A DNA stretch of 64,000 bases from Entoloma clypeatum (Eukaryota; Basidiomycota; Agaricomycetes; Agaricales; Entolomataceae), in NCBI GenBank assembly GCA_963565915.1, contig OY751485.1, forward strand, positions 5,518,001-5,582,000. The letters run 5' to 3'. Both the position numbers and the translations under genes were made by a program. The notes below the pieces were generated by a model. The model saw only the letters and a program-made list of their open reading frames with translations, was not told where the DNA came from and did not search any database. Every line of letters begins with the position of its first letter. The stretch's first letter is position 1. Below, one piece after another: positions 1 to 11,407 of this stretch.

Positions 1-1620
1 CTGGTGCTGTCGTGATTGCCCGTATGAGACCTTCAAATGCTTCTTGCGCCGTTGGTCCCCATGTGAATTCTGTATTTCCCGTAAGTGTTGTGAGTGGCTT
101 TGCGATGTTTGAGTATCCTTCAATGAAGCGTCGATAAAAATTGGCAAATCCCAGGAACCTCTGGACTTCCTTTTTTGATGTGGGTACTCGCCAGTTCCGG
201 ATTGTATCCACCTTTTCAGTTTCCATCTCAACACGTCCTTCTCCAACGACATATCCCAATATGGGGCATTTCGTTACTTCCCAAAGACACTTCTTCTCCT
301 TTAGGAACAGGTCATTGTCTGACAGAATCTGCAAGATCTCTTCGGTGTTCCGGGCGAGTTCTTCCTTGGCTTTACCAATAACCACTATGTCATCCGTGTA
401 GATCACACGGATGCGCCGACGGATCTGATCCCTGAATAGGCTGGCCATCATCCGAGAGAACGTTCCCGGGGAGTTGCAGAGACCGAAAAACATGACCAAT
501 GGTTCAAACAATCCTCGGCTGGTCAGGAAGGCGGCTTTCCATTCGTCACCCTTCTTAATCCGCACGTTATTGTATCCCCACATGATGTCCATTTTGTTGA
601 AGTAGACTGCGTCCTTCAATACATCCAAGAGGTCGTTGATGCATGGGAGTGGGAATTTGTCCTTAACTGTGAATTTATTGACCGTGCGATAATCCTGTAC
701 CAATCGTTTGGAACCGTCTTTCTTGTTAATGAAGAAGCAGGGTGATGCATAAGGGGATTTGGACGGTCGGATCTTTCCGGTTGCCAGGCCTTCATCGATG
801 AATTCGTCCAGTTCTTCTTGCTCCTTTTGGGTCATAGGATACGTGTTTCCTCCTAGCTCCTTTGGTGTGTCCGGTGTAAGTTCGATGCCGTGGTCCCATT
901 CTCTTTCCTTTGGGATCTTGTCAAAGTTTTCTTTTTCAAAGAGATGGGCAAAACGTTCAATGTATGAGGGTCGTTTGGTTGTGGGAGGTGGTGTGGGAGT
1001 AACTGCTTCCAATATGGGGTCTCCGGGCTTCCATTTCTGATCCGATTTCTTGGGCGCGTCCTTGTCTCGTACTTCCACCATGCGAACCCGATGTTTGCGA
1101 CCATTAAGGTTAACCCTGAAATCCGAGTGTTTGGTTTGACATGTTGATGGGCACCGGTTGAATGTTACAGCGCCGGTCGTCCAATTGATCGTGGGGTTGT
1201 GGTGCACCAACCAGTCATGTCCCAAAAGCATGTCCGTTCTCCCAATGTCCAATACCATTGCTTCCATGGTTTCCTGGTGTGTTCCTAAGTCCAGCTTGAC
1301 TTCGGCAAGTTTTTCTGCTTTCTGTTGTCGGTTCGGCGATCCATCCGCATTTAGGATTGATATGGGCTTTATTCCCCGTGTGGGAAGGTTCTGTTCGCGT
1401 ACTATTCTGGGATGGATACATGTGCGTTCACATCCGCTATCAACCTCGGGTCGAATGGCCTTTGGTCCTCGTCGTGTTTTGATCTGAGCTTGCAGCTTGA
1501 TCTCTCGTCGTTTTGGAGGTTTATCTCCCTTGACAATCTTAGTTGACGCAACGGCTCGCTTTGCAGGGATAACATAAGTTATATTGTCTGTAGCTGCACC
1601 AGGCAAGCGAGTTTGTTTAA
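1..1620 (-). pseudogene. gypsy A pol: protease and reverse transcriptase, cut by the window edge
   Basis: Minus-strand reading gives an aspartic protease region (about 1150-1480) with DSG and LGHDWL motifs, then the RT from about 1090 down to 1. The RT active site is YTDD near 390-400 (copy C has YMDD). The RT frame appears open to the window edge. The product would be the replication polyprotein of the element. RNase H and integrase are outside the window. Called pseudogene because the upstream gag of the same copy is broken. Confidence 0.85.
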
Positions 1621-1647
1621 TGGATAAGGGTCGCGACTTAGCGTCGT

Positions 1648-1971
1648 TTAATCGGACCCTTCGGGAAAATCCTTCTCATCGGTCTGTATGGTGATGGTTT
1701 CATCATCATCGGTATCTCCATCAGACACCTTCCTAATCTTTCCAGAGTTCTTCTTCGGCTTGCGGCAGTTGCGCGCGATATGTCCTTCTTGGTCGCAGTT
1801 GAAACACTTACGACCATCTTTCTTCTTTGGGGCTTTGCAGTCTTTGGCAAGGTGACCAAAGCGCTGACAGTTGTAGCAACGGGCTACTCCTGCTTTGTCG
1901 ATCTCCATGGCTTTGCCTTGACCACCATAAGTGGTGCCTGATCCGGTGCGTGTGTCGCCACCCCCTCGGAT
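1648..1971 (-). pseudogene. gypsy A gag, C-terminal zinc-knuckle part
   Basis: Two CCHC knuckles (CYNCQRFGHLAKDC and CFNCDQEGHIARNC), followed by an acidic tail. This is the nucleic-acid-binding end of gag. It is separated from the rest of gag (7704-8895) by copia-1. At 1966-1968 this copy has CGA (Arg), where copies B and C have TGA, so this part of A retains the ancestral reading. Confidence 0.85.
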
Positions 1972-2281
1972 TGTTGAAAGTTTTCCCATCACGTAGATTA
2001 GATTACATTAGATTACATCACGTGACCTTTACATATCTTCATTACATACTTGTTTGGTTGGTACAAACAGTAGTACGGTATATAAGACCAGGAAACTGTC
2101 AATATCAACAAGTTGTCTCTTGACTCTTAACCAGCTCCATCGCTCTCACCAGCCTCAACCGCTCTCACTAGCCTTACCCCCTCCAAACCATGTAAGTGAC
2201 CATAGCGGTATCATAGAGTACTTCCACTATAGCTATGTTGCTCAGTACACCTGTGGCTAGCGCCCAGGTGGAACTTCAACA
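1972..2281 (+). repeat. 5' LTR of copia-1
   Basis: Begins TGTTGAAAG, ends CTTCAACA. Contains a GATTA-type pentamer run, CACGTG, a TATATAA box and a GTAAGT splice-donor-like site near 2192. Confidence 0.93.
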
Positions 2282-2646
2282 GGTTATGGGCCCCGGATAG
2301 CAGAGGGACTTGGGAAACGCTGGCAACAGCGAGTACCTGCCCACTCTACCCTGGCTGGCGAAGAACCGATCGAAAGATCTAGGTTCTGAGTCTTACTTCT
2401 TCACATATGAACCTGGGAACGTCATTACGACAAGTACCTGTCATGGGACGTCCCTAAAAAGGGGATTGACCTAGTACACCCCATGTGGAAACGTTGATCG
2501 CACCTTATACGTTTCTGACATATAAAGGGTTTTCCCGTGACCGCTATTCCTAAAGGGAATATGTCATAAGGAATCATTTAATTGTTTTCTTGAATCATAT
2601 TCATAACACATCACTGATTGGGAACCCTTTCTTAGATTCATCTACA
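2282..2646 (+). promoter_or_regulatory. copia-1 leader with primer-binding site
   Basis: Directly after the LTR comes GGTTATGGGCCCCGG. Its complement resembles the anticodon-arm region of initiator tRNA-Met (CAU anticodon, GGGC.CATAACC), the kind of internal half-tRNA priming known for copia-type elements. The leader contains a five-codon upstream ORF starting at that ATG and a CCCTTTCTTAG acceptor-like site 13 nt before the gag ATG. Confidence 0.6.
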
Positions 2647-3975
2647 ATGTCTACCTCTCGCTCTGCTCTTGACATCATCACCCCCTTCGACGGTATCGAC
2701 TACCAGAGCTGGGCCGAAAAAATGAAATCTTACCTCCTCCATCAAGGAGTCTGGCGCATCGTCTCTGGCGACATCACTCGTCCCGTGATCGCTGACTTCA
2801 CCACCACAGTCTCCACCCCTGGGGCCACTGCTGCTGCTCCCCCTGTGCTGACTACCACGGTCGACCAGCCCGGCTTCCGTAAGGAAGAAAAGGCCTGGAT
2901 CAGGGACGACGACGTAGCTCTTGGGGCGATACGCCTGAAGGTCTCTGAAGCGATCAGACGCCACATCAAGGACAGCACCTCGGCACTTGGCGCGTGGAAA
3001 TCGCTGAAAGATAACTACTCCAAGGTATCCCCGGCTGTCATCTTCGGCGACTTCAAGACCGCCGCCACCTTCAAGCTGTCTGGACGCGACCCCGTGCCTG
3101 AAATTGAACACCTGGGGTCTCTTTTTGCTCGGCTCGCCGATTCGAACTTTGTCGTCCCCGATCTGATGCAGGCAATGATCCTCGCCAACATGATTCCCGA
3201 CGCCTGGTCGTCACTCTCCACCGCCCTTTTCCAGGTCTACGACGCCGATGATTTTACCTACAAAGCCGTCGCCGAGAGCATCATCTCGGAATACAGGCGC
3301 AAGTATTTGGTCGGGTCTACTCGTGCGTCCAATGAGCAGGCCCGGAAAATTTCCGGGACAAAGCGAAAGGGGCAGGACCCCAAATGGGAAAGGCAGCAAA
3401 AGCCGAGTACCTCGCAGAACGATGCTGACGAGCAGCCTAACTTGTCCGACCCAAGTACCGCTTCTGAGAAGAAGAAGGGAAAGGGACGCTGGCGCAATCA
3501 GAAGAAAAGCGCTAACAATGCGGACAACACGTCCGACCATGTGGAAGAAACAGTTGAGTTTGTTGCTCCTGCCATTCACTTCCCCCCTCATCCGGCACCG
3601 TCCTTCACCACCGTCACTGGTCGCGGGAAAACGACAAGTACCGCACAGCCCGATTCCACAAGGATGCAGTCGCTCCTTCAGCGAATGAACCCGCCTCCAT
3701 CCCAATACACCGGGCTTCCTTCGGGCAAGCCGTCTGCGTGGAAAAAGAACGATCACATCCGTAAACTCGCGCGGAACATTGGTGCTCGTCCCTCTGGATC
3801 AAACCTTCGTATCCTAGACACCATCATTCCTGACATCGACGAAAGGCCGGCTAAACAGCGTCGCGTAGCCCCATCGATAGAAGAATCGCTGAAAATGATG
3901 GACATAGACCATCAAAGCGAGCGGATGGGGCCGGATCAATTCGAAGATGGGCTGATCGAACTTGACGACGTATAA
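2647..3975 (+). CDS. copia-1 Gag (443 aa, terminates at an exon-junction-like site)
   Basis: Starts ATG (MSTSRSALD) at 2647. It has the UBN2/Retrotran_gag-like region of copia elements (DYQSWAEKMKSYL near the N terminus, then a helical core ending with SEYRRKYLVGSTRASNEQAR). The C-terminal half is basic (KKKGKGRWRNQKK) with no CCHC knuckle. It ends in ELDDV and TAA at 3973-3975. The copia-2 equivalent continues into Pol because 62 additional nt sit between 3967 and 3968. Copia-1 Gag therefore equals the product expected from spliced RNA. The reading frame itself is intact. Confidence 0.85.
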   Translation: MSTSRSALDIITPFDGIDYQSWAEKMKSYLLHQGVWRIVSGDITRPVIADFTTTVSTPGATAAAPPVLTTTVDQPGFRKEEKAWIRDDDVALGAIRLKVSEAIRRHIKDSTSALGAWKSLKDNYSKVSPAVIFGDFKTAATFKLSGRDPVPEIEHLGSLFARLADSNFVVPDLMQAMILANMIPDAWSSLSTALFQVYDADDFTYKAVAESIISEYRRKYLVGSTRASNEQARKISGTKRKGQDPKWERQQKPSTSQNDADEQPNLSDPSTASEKKKGKGRWRNQKKSANNADNTSDHVEETVEFVAPAIHFPPHPAPSFTTVTGRGKTTSTAQPDSTRMQSLLQRMNPPPSQYTGLPSGKPSAWKKNDHIRKLARNIGARPSGSNLRILDTIIPDIDERPAKQRRVAPSIEESLKMMDIDHQSERMGPDQFEDGLIELDDV

Positions 3976-6900
3976 TATATTAGCCAGTACCACTACAGAG
4001 TGCGTAGATCACTTCAGCAGTGATCTACACAAAAAATATATTAAACATTTTGCCTCTTGTACACACTGTAAGGAAAAAGAACGCGCTCAGTAGATCTTAG
4101 ATTCCGGCGCATCATTACACTTTACCCATGAGTTTAAAGACTTCGCGTACTACAGGCCTCTCAAGGCTAAGTGATTTGTCCAAACAGCTGCAAAGGGAAA
4201 GAAACTGGAAATTCTCGGAGTTGGGGCCGTTCCAGTACGGCATACCCTAAATGGGGAAATAAAAACCCATCTTCTCCGACCCGTATTCTACATTCCGGAC
4301 ATGGACACACGCCTATTGTCCCTAGGCGTCTTCCTTAATCACGGTTACAAAGTAGACGGAATGCGCGGAGAAATTAACATCTCCAAAGAACAGAACAAAA
4401 TACAGTTCTCGCCTCACATTCTTGGACAAACCATTTATTGGTTAGACACTGAAATACGCTATGACCAAATCCATGCGATCTCTAGCGAAATCACTGTTGA
4501 AACCTGGCATAAACGCCTTGGCCACCCAAATGACCAGGCGCTCAATAAGATTCCCACCAGTACCAAAGGAGTACCCAAAACATTAGTACGTGAGAAATCA
4601 CAGGAAAACTGCACAGGGTGTCTCAAAGGGAAAATGCCGAATCAGTCATACCCCAATTCAATGACCAGGGCTGTCAAACCCTTCGATCTGATCCATTCAG
4701 ACCTGAAACAGATATCCACGGCATCGTACCACAAGTACAAATATTTCCTTACCTTTTTGGACGATTTTTCTTCCCATGTCTGGGTCGTCTTGCTTAGGAA
4801 GAAGTCAGGCGCCATCACGGTGCTGAAACAATTTCTTGCGATGATCCAGAATCAATTCGCCGCCACCCCTAAAAAATGGCGGGTTGATGTAGGTGGAGAA
4901 TTTGACGAATACAAGGATGTACTTGCCGATCATGGAATTCTGATCGACGTCACGCTCCCATATCAGCACCAGCAGAATGGTAGAGCAGAAAGGATCAATC
5001 AAACACTATGGGAAAAATCTCAGGCATTGTGCTTCGATGCATGCTTACCGCCCATGTGGTGGGAATTCTGTTTGGAACATGCAGCATTTCTCTATAACAG
5101 AACCCCCATGCAGCGTCTTGAATGGAAAACCCCCTACTTCAGGGTGACCAATGAGATCCCCGACATGTCCAGCGTCAGAGTATTCGGATGTCAGGCATAT
5201 GTATATATCCCAAAGGAGAAACGTAGGAACTCCCTGGAATCAAGATCCCGATTGATGATTTATCTCGGATCGAAACCAGGTGTCAAAGGATACCGCTTCA
5301 TGGATCCTGAGACTAACACGATTTTCATGGGCGGGAAAGCTATCTTTGATGAAAGCAAGTACCCTAGATGCCACATCGACCCGTTGCCAGAAAACCACCC
5401 AGAAATGGAAAACCCAGAGCCGGCTGATGAGTTTGAGGATCTCATTCCTGGCAGCAATGATGATGATAGTCACACCGAAACACCTCATAACCCAGTTCCC
5501 ATTGAACAGGATCAACCTGAATCAGACAACGAATTGCCTGCCAGTGAGCCTGATGACGAGCCGCGAGTACCCACTCCGGAACCCGAGCAAGTACCAGATC
5601 GACCGATCAGGGAACGACGAGTTCGGAAGATGCCAGGAAGCATCTATGGGGAAGACACTCCAACGTCTGATCTTGAAAAATTAGATCGAAGAAGGAGATT
5701 GGGCGGTCAAACGGCATGGATGAATGACCTCCTGATGGAGGCGATATCAGTCCAAGTTGGCATCGTTGAAATGTCCCATAAAGACATATACCCTCTTCCA
5801 AATAAAGAAGACTGGTATGCGGCTGAACGTAAAGAGCTAGACATGCTCAAACGCCGCGGGGTGATCACGGAGCTAGTACCCCTGCCTGCAGGGAGGAAAG
5901 CTCTAAGGAACAAATGGGTCTATAACGAAAAATCCGACGGGCGTCTGAAAGCACGCCTTGTCGCAAAAGGCTTTTCACAGGTAGAAGGGATCGACTTTGA
6001 TCAGATCTTCTCACCAGTCGTAAGATATGAAACCGTCCGACTAATACTGGCATTGACAGCCCTTGAAGGGTGGTTCATGACACTTTTGGACGTCTCATCA
6101 GCCTTCCTCTATGGAACGCTCCGTGAAGTCATTTACATGCGACAGCCTGAGGGCTACATAGTAAAAGGGAAAGAACACCTCGTGTACCAACTATTCAAAG
6201 CTCTATATGGACTTAAGCAGGCCGCATTAGCCTGGTGGAGGGAACTTGATTCCTCCATGAAAAAGCTCAGCTTTGTCCGGCTCCACTCCAATGCGGGAGT
6301 GTTCATTCACAAAAGTACCAACGGGGAAATTGTAATCGCCGTCATCTATGTCGACGACTCTGCTTTTCTCGGCACAAACCAGGAATATACGCTAGAGAAA
6401 AAGAAGGCCTTTATGACCACATGGGAATGTAGGGACCTAGGGCACCTTGTGCCTGATGGGGAACCGAAAGAATTTCTCTCTATCCAAATAAGGCAACGCG
6501 GGAAACGTATCTTCATCGATCAAGTACCTTACCTTGAGAAAATACTCGAACGAATGGGGATGAGCGAATCTAACGCCACCCATACCCCACTTCCTACGGG
6601 CTACAAACCCATGATGTCCGAAGATGAACCCAATGCAGAACTTCGATCAAAGTACCAATCCGTCATCGGATCACTTCTATATCTGATGATTGGAACGAGG
6701 CCAGACATCTGTTTTGCCGTGATTAAAATGTCACAGTTTTCCGCAAATCCCACCAAGCGCCATTTAGAAGTGGCTAGGGACATTTGCAGGTATCTGAAGG
6801 CGACAAAAAATTACGCAATCATGTATGATGGCGACTCAGGGAAAGGAATCTATGCATTCACAGACTCCGACTGGGCGTCAGATGAGAACACGAGGAGGTC

Positions 6901-7312
6901 TACCACTGGCTTCTTCATATCACTGGCGTCTGGAGCAGTAACATGGGGATCATCGGCGCAAAAGACCATCGCCCTCTCTTCCACAGAAGCAGAGTATATG
7001 GCGTTATCAGACTGCAGTCGCGCAGCAACATGGCTGAGAAGCATGCTTGCCGAACTTGGAATGCAGATCGGATCAGTACTGATCTACGGAGATAACAACG
7101 GCTCCGTCTTTATCGCATCCAACCCTGTAACTGAGAAGCGATCCAAGCACATTGACGTGCGATTCCACTTCATCAGAGAAAAAGTCTCCGAAGGGATAAT
7201 TACGGTCGAATTCATTGAAGGAGTGAACAACCCTGCAGACCTTTTAACTAAAAATCTGGGGAAAATCCTCTTTTCTAAGTTTATCCCGTACTTCGGATTG
7301 ATAAAAAACTAG
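3976..7312 (+). pseudogene. copia-1 Pol: protease, integrase, RT, RNase H
   Basis: Pol reading frame homologous to copia-2. Stops interrupt the protease region: TAG at 4093-4095 (a Trp codon in copia-2), just before LDSGA, and TGA near 4171 (CGA in copia-2). From 4301 to 7312 the frame is open for 1003 residues with an HHCC integrase finger (HKRLGHPND...CTGCLKGK), catalytic D...D...E, RT YVDDSAFLG, and RNase H (DSDWAS, SSTEAEY). Without the in-frame Gag junction it cannot be made as Gag-Pol. Confidence 0.88.
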
Positions 7313-7388
7313 GCGAAACAAAGTACCTATATATATATGTGGGAAAAAGTAAAAATGTATTTAGAAGTATGTACTAAATATGGGGGGG

Positions 7389-7698
7389 TGTTGAAACTTT
7401 TCCCATCACGTAGATTAGATTAGATTAGATTACATCACGTGACCTTTACATATCTTCATTATATACTTGTTTGGTTGGTACAAACAGTAGTACGGTATAT
7501 AAGACCAGGAAACTGTCAATATCAACAAGTTGTCTCTTGACTCTTAACCAGCTCCATCGCTCTCACCAGCCTCAACCGCTCTCACTAGCCTTACCCCCTC
7601 CAAACCATGTAAGTGACCATAGCGGTATCGTAGAGTACTTCCACTGTAGCTATGTTGCTCAGTACACCTGTGGCTAGCGCCCAGGTGGAACTTCAACA
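7389..7698 (+). repeat. 3' LTR of copia-1
   Basis: Preceded by a purine tract (ATATGGGGGGG). Begins TGTTGAAAC and ends AACA before the CGGAT duplication. Confidence 0.93.
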
Positions 7699-7703
7699 CG
7701 GAT

Positions 7704-8895
7704 GACTAAAGCATTTCCCTCCATCTGTCGTCCCTTGTTTCGGATCTCCTTTGCGTAATCAGTGTACGTCTTGCCATCGCTAGCCACTTGTTCAGAAATT
7801 CTGTGGTTGACGTTATTTCCCAGTTTCTTCGCCAAGGTTTGACAGCTTCAAGAGCTCTTCAAATTCGTCCAAGAATTCGTCGATGGTGCGTTTCTCCTGT
7901 TTCAGGACTTTGAGTCTCGCCTTGGCCGCTGCCGACTTGTTGGCAATAGAGAATCGCGTAGCGATGTCGTCTGAGAACCCTAACCAGGTGATGTTCTCGC
8001 CATCGGTGGCAAGGTCGTCTAACTTGTTGCTGGCCCAGTGTTTACCGGATCCTTCCATCATGCGGGATAACACCGCAAGAATTTTCTGATCGTCGGACAG
8101 GCCCTTCTGGAACCTGATGTATAATTTGGTGGCTTTCCACCACTCGTCGAAGGTGTGTCTGTCCTTGAACATCCCAGGATCTTTGATGATCTTGGATGTA
8201 TCCATTGTTTGTACAGCCGGGGCTTCTGCCATGTCTAGAGTCTGCGGAGGAGAAGAGGGGTCGGGTTGTTGGGATGAAGATGGGGTTCGGGATACAGGTA
8301 GGCGTCTGTTCGATATCTGACTGCGCGGAGTCAAAAGTAAATTCGTCAGGGGACTCGTCGGCGGAATCGGTGGCAAAACGTTTGGGGTATTTCCTCTGTA
8401 GATCTCTAAGGAATCTCTGTTCCTGCACGTCTGTTGGTCGCGAGAAGGGGTCAAGTCTCTCGTTTTGTGCCCAACGGTTGTACTCGGTCTGTTGCTCGTC
8501 GGTGGTGAAGTGGGCATAGATCTGCTGCTTCGAGTAAGACGTGATGATGTGGCTCTGGGACGTCTCAATGTGAGCGTCCTAATCAATCTTCTGATAACGG
8601 TTGTCTGGACACCGATAAACTCTCTGATCTCTGTGATCTGACCTGTCTGAGGTCCTTCTTGAACGCGAAAGCTTTCGAGTTCGTTCTGTCAGGCGTTGTA
8701 ACGCGCGATCTGGTGTTGCCGAGCAAGATGGATGCTCTCTGCTATCTCGCCGTGGGGGCGATGCTCGTCGTTGTCTAGTTCTTCGTCAAGCACCTGCTGT
8801 AGGATGCGACGGATCTCCGATTCGATGTACTGCTGGATGAGTGTAAAATCGATACTGTCTCGAGGACTTAGCTCCTCCTGTCGGGCTTCTGGCAT
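7704..8895 (-). pseudogene. gypsy A gag, N-terminal and central part
   Basis: Continuation of gypsy A gag beyond the copia insertion. The protein starts at MPEARQEE (8895) and matches the gag of copies B and C, including the central segment with KDRHTFDEWWKATKLYIRFQ. Breaks: a CGA-to-TGA stop at 8689-8691, and loss of about 14 bp near 7815 (present in B and C) that shifts the frame and ends the reading at 7813. Confidence 0.82.
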
Positions 8896-8984
8896 GCTGA
8901 ATGGGTTACTGGTGAAGTCTTCAAAGAAGCGCGACGTCTTGACTCGTCTGGTAGTTGCTCTCTTCGCTCTGGGCGAACCTAACG

Positions 8985-8995
8985 AGATTTAGCAA
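8985..8995 (-). other. putative self-complementary primer-binding site, gypsy A
   Basis: Two nt inside the 5' LTR end, on the minus strand, is TTGCTAAATCT. It lacks the TGG expected of a tRNA site and is the exact reverse complement of AGATTTAGCAA in the LTR. Confidence 0.6.
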
Positions 8996-8997
8996 CT

Positions 8998-9366
8998 TGT
9001 TATGCGTAACAAACCGTTCCAAGGTTCGGGCAGAGTATGCAGGAAGATGGAAAGGCGAAGAGTAATGTGATTGCTAAATCTAAGGAATCTACTATAGTAC
9101 GAGAGGTTTATATAGTACTGACTATGAGCGGTAGCGAATGAGTCAGTAACTGCGGAAGGCAGTGCGCATGAGTAAGGCGACTGCGGAAGGCTATGCACTA
9201 ATGAGTAAGCTGACTGTGGAATGAGTCAGACAGCTGCGGAAAGCGAGTCAGCGCGGGAGCGAAGTATACTAAAGGAAATAAAGTATAATACGATATGTGT
9301 AAACGGGGGCCGATGAGTAAAAGTGAAAAAGTAAGCGTATATGTCCGTAGTCGTTAGTCCGTAACA
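8998..9366 (-). repeat. 5' LTR of gypsy A
   Basis: Starts TGTTATGCG and ends GTAACA on the plus strand. It aligns with the LTRs at 11008-11373, 18731-19131 and 24429-24829 but is shorter and more diverged. A TATATAAA box on the minus strand near 9110 precedes the predicted RNA start. Confidence 0.85.
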
Positions 9367-9934
9367 ATCCTAGACGACTTTGGCACACTCGACTTCCTTC
9401 CACAACTTGGTGAATTTATCACTACAAATTCTATCTGTTCTCCTGTCCCACCGTCGACTCTATTCTTGTTCCCTATTTTCCACCTCCTCTCACTGGTACT
9501 CCCATCGATTGCGGAAGTATCATCTCATCCCATTAAGGACACTATCATGGCCACCAAGCACAAGAAGGGAAGAATCACAACCTGGTGCCGCGCGCACCCA
9601 TGTGATGCATTCTGCGCATTCTTTACTATTATTTGGTGCAGAGCTCTGCATCGCTATATCATAAGATCTGTGGCAAAATTTCACAAAATAGATACATAGT
9701 CAGTGACACAAAATGCTCCAATACTTAATTGATATAGTGCATAAGCTTTTGCTGCCCCTGTGTAAGACATGTAGGCAGATGTGCAATGTTTTTTTAAGTG
9801 TGTTTATATTTAGTTGACACATTTGATGCGCGCCTGATGCACGTCCAAACGAGGGCAAGCTATTTGCCCTTATTTGCTTTGGCTGCTTTCTGGGCCAAAC
9901 AAACCCTTTGCCCAGTTCACCATCTGACTTTCAT
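9367..9934 (+). other. stretch with no assured gene; possible 5' gene stub
   Basis: A pyrimidine-rich leader is followed by an ATG at 9547 opening a 50-codon frame to 9699 (MATKHKKGRITTWC start). I do not recognise it. It could be the 5' remnant of a host gene cut by the repeats, or chance. The remainder is AT-rich with no feature seen. Confidence 0.2.
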
Positions 9935-10345
9935 GCCCACTCTTGCCCAATGGCCCTTTCTGGTGCCCAACGGCCTTGACTCATGCCAATGCCCCCCTCT
10001 AGCGCCCAACGGCGTCCTTTCATGCCCAACGGCCTCCCTTTGTGCTCAACAGCCTCCCTTCACCCCCAATGGCCTCCACCCACACCCAACAGCCTCCACT
10101 TGCACCCAACGGCCTCCACTTGCGCCCAACAGCCCCTCTCATGCCCAACAGTGTCCTTTCACGCCCAACGGCGTCCCTTCATCTCCAACGGCCTCCACTC
10201 ACGCCCAACGGCCTCCACCCACGCCCAACAGCCCCCTATCGCGTCCCAACGGCCCCCACTGGTGCCCAACAGCTTCGACTCACATCTAACGCCCTCCCTT
10301 CATGCCCAACGGCCTTGACTTGCGCGCAACGGCCCATCCTCATGT
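9935..10345 (+). repeat. 20-bp-unit minisatellite, block 1
   Basis: About 20 imperfect tandem copies of a unit close to GCCCAACGGCCTCCACTCAC. The period of 20 is not a multiple of three, yet no stop occurs, so all forward frames stay open. The P-N-G-L-H type protein reading is thus a repeat artefact. The same unit, in reverse orientation, recurs at 17898-18090, 18310-18436, 18637-18725 and 24835-25030. Confidence 0.85.
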
Positions 10346-10377
10346 CCTGTAAATATATAAGTAGACCCTGTATTAAC

Positions 10378-10550
10378 ACCCAAAAGACTGGTCTAGACCG
10401 GTCTTCAAAAAAATTTTTTTTGTTGAGACCGAAGACCAGGGCCGTCCCAATTTAGCAAGACCAAGACCGCGGTCTCGGTCTATTTCGGTTCATTTTTTGG
10501 TTCAGTCTGGTCTGGTTCCAGTCCTATTGGACTGAACCTTGAAACACTAC
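10378..10550 (-). mobile_element. small palindrome-ended repeat, copy 1
   Basis: Begins with a near-perfect palindrome (AAGACTGGTCTAGACCGGTC) and is rich in GGTCT/AGACC words. Read on the minus strand it starts GTGTTTCAAGGTTCAGTCCA, matching the start of the copy at 18091. It is non-coding. It resembles a MITE-like non-autonomous element adjoining the minisatellite; no class can be assigned. Confidence 0.45.
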
Positions 10551-11007
10551 CACTACCTCTATAACCTCCAAAAATATTGCAACCGCCCGCCAAGTGAAGT
10601 AGCTCATGCCCAACGGTCTGCCATAGGCCACAGTATTCACCAACAGACCCTTGCACGAACCCCCCACTAGTCCATATTTCATTCATCACCGTCACCCCAC
10701 AGGCTCCAAGTCCTGGGCCTGGGCTGGATACCACAATGCATACACACAAACATACACCGCACTTTGATGCCCCCTGCCCCACAACGATGCACTGGCATGC
10801 ACATCCCCTTATGCCTGCCACGTTGACCACCCCCACTACCACCCATCAACACCCCATGGTTGCTCAAAACCCTGCACAATGCAGGTGATGATGAACAATG
10901 ATCCAGCATGATGCATGTGCACAAATGTGCCACATTGATGCTCCATGACGATGAGCTGGTACACACACTGACCACGTCGACCACCCCCACTACCATGATC
11001 AGCACGC
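10551..11007. other. no gene seen
   Basis: Contains a duplicated segment (CGTTGACCACCCCCACTACC near 10820 and a close copy near 10976) and TGCA-rich sequence. No coding signal recognised. Confidence 0.4.
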
Positions 11008-11373
11008 TGTTATGCTTAGCAAACTGTTCCAAGGTTTGGGCAGAGTATGCAGGAAGTGGAAAGGCGAAGAGCAATGTGATTGCTAAATCTAAGGAATCTA
11101 GCTATGCTACAGAGTGTTTATATAGATACTGACTGTAGGCGGTAGCGGATGAGTCAGTACTGCGGAAGGCTATGTACAGTGAGTAAGCTGACTGCGGAAA
11201 GCGAGTCAGCGCAGGAGCGAAGTATACTAAAGGAGATGACGAAGTAATGTAATGAGTCAGACTGGGAATTGAAGGTTGCGAAAGTAGACATGAGACATAG
11301 TAAGTTTGTAAGAGGGCGCCGGGCCAATAAGTAAAAGATATGATGTGGTCCTCATACCGTAGAGTCTGTAACA
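11008..11373 (-). repeat. 3' LTR of gypsy B
   Basis: TGTTATGCTTAGC... to ...GTCTGTAACA. Followed on its high-coordinate side by the element's purine tract (GAGGGGAACA on the minus strand), which identifies it as the 3' LTR. Confidence 0.88.
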
Positions 11374-11407
11374 TGTTCCCCTCTTCAAGCTCTGTGTCCT
11401 CACAGAG

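Larger units (their letters stand above)
1972..7698 (+). mobile_element. Ty1/copia element copia-1, defective
   Basis: Complete element with two 310-bp LTRs (TG...CA) and a 5-bp target duplication CGGAT at 1967-1971 and 7699-7703. It is inserted in the gag of gypsy A, so it is younger than that copy. I count five substitutions between its LTRs. It is closely related to copia-2. Gag is open, but pol has two stop codons in the protease region, and the 62-nt segment that joins Gag to Pol in copia-2 is cleanly absent. Confidence 0.95.
1..9366 (-). mobile_element. Ty3/gypsy chromovirus copy A, split by copia-1
   Basis: Internal gag, protease and reverse transcriptase sequence read on the minus strand, closely related to copies B and C further right. 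The 5' LTR is at 8998-9366; the 3' end lies beyond the left window edge. Gag is interrupted at 1971/1972 by a complete copia element, and 7699-8997 resumes the gag exactly where it stopped, apart from a 5-bp duplication. The order gag, protease, RT and the chromodomain in related copies B and C place it among chromoviruses. Gag carries stops and a small deletion, so the copy is dead. Confidence 0.93.

Noticed and set aside
9798..10455. Open frames giving Pro/Asn/Leu/His-rich repeat proteins
   Set aside because: They come from a 20-bp tandem unit that is open in every forward frame; no start context, introns or domain.
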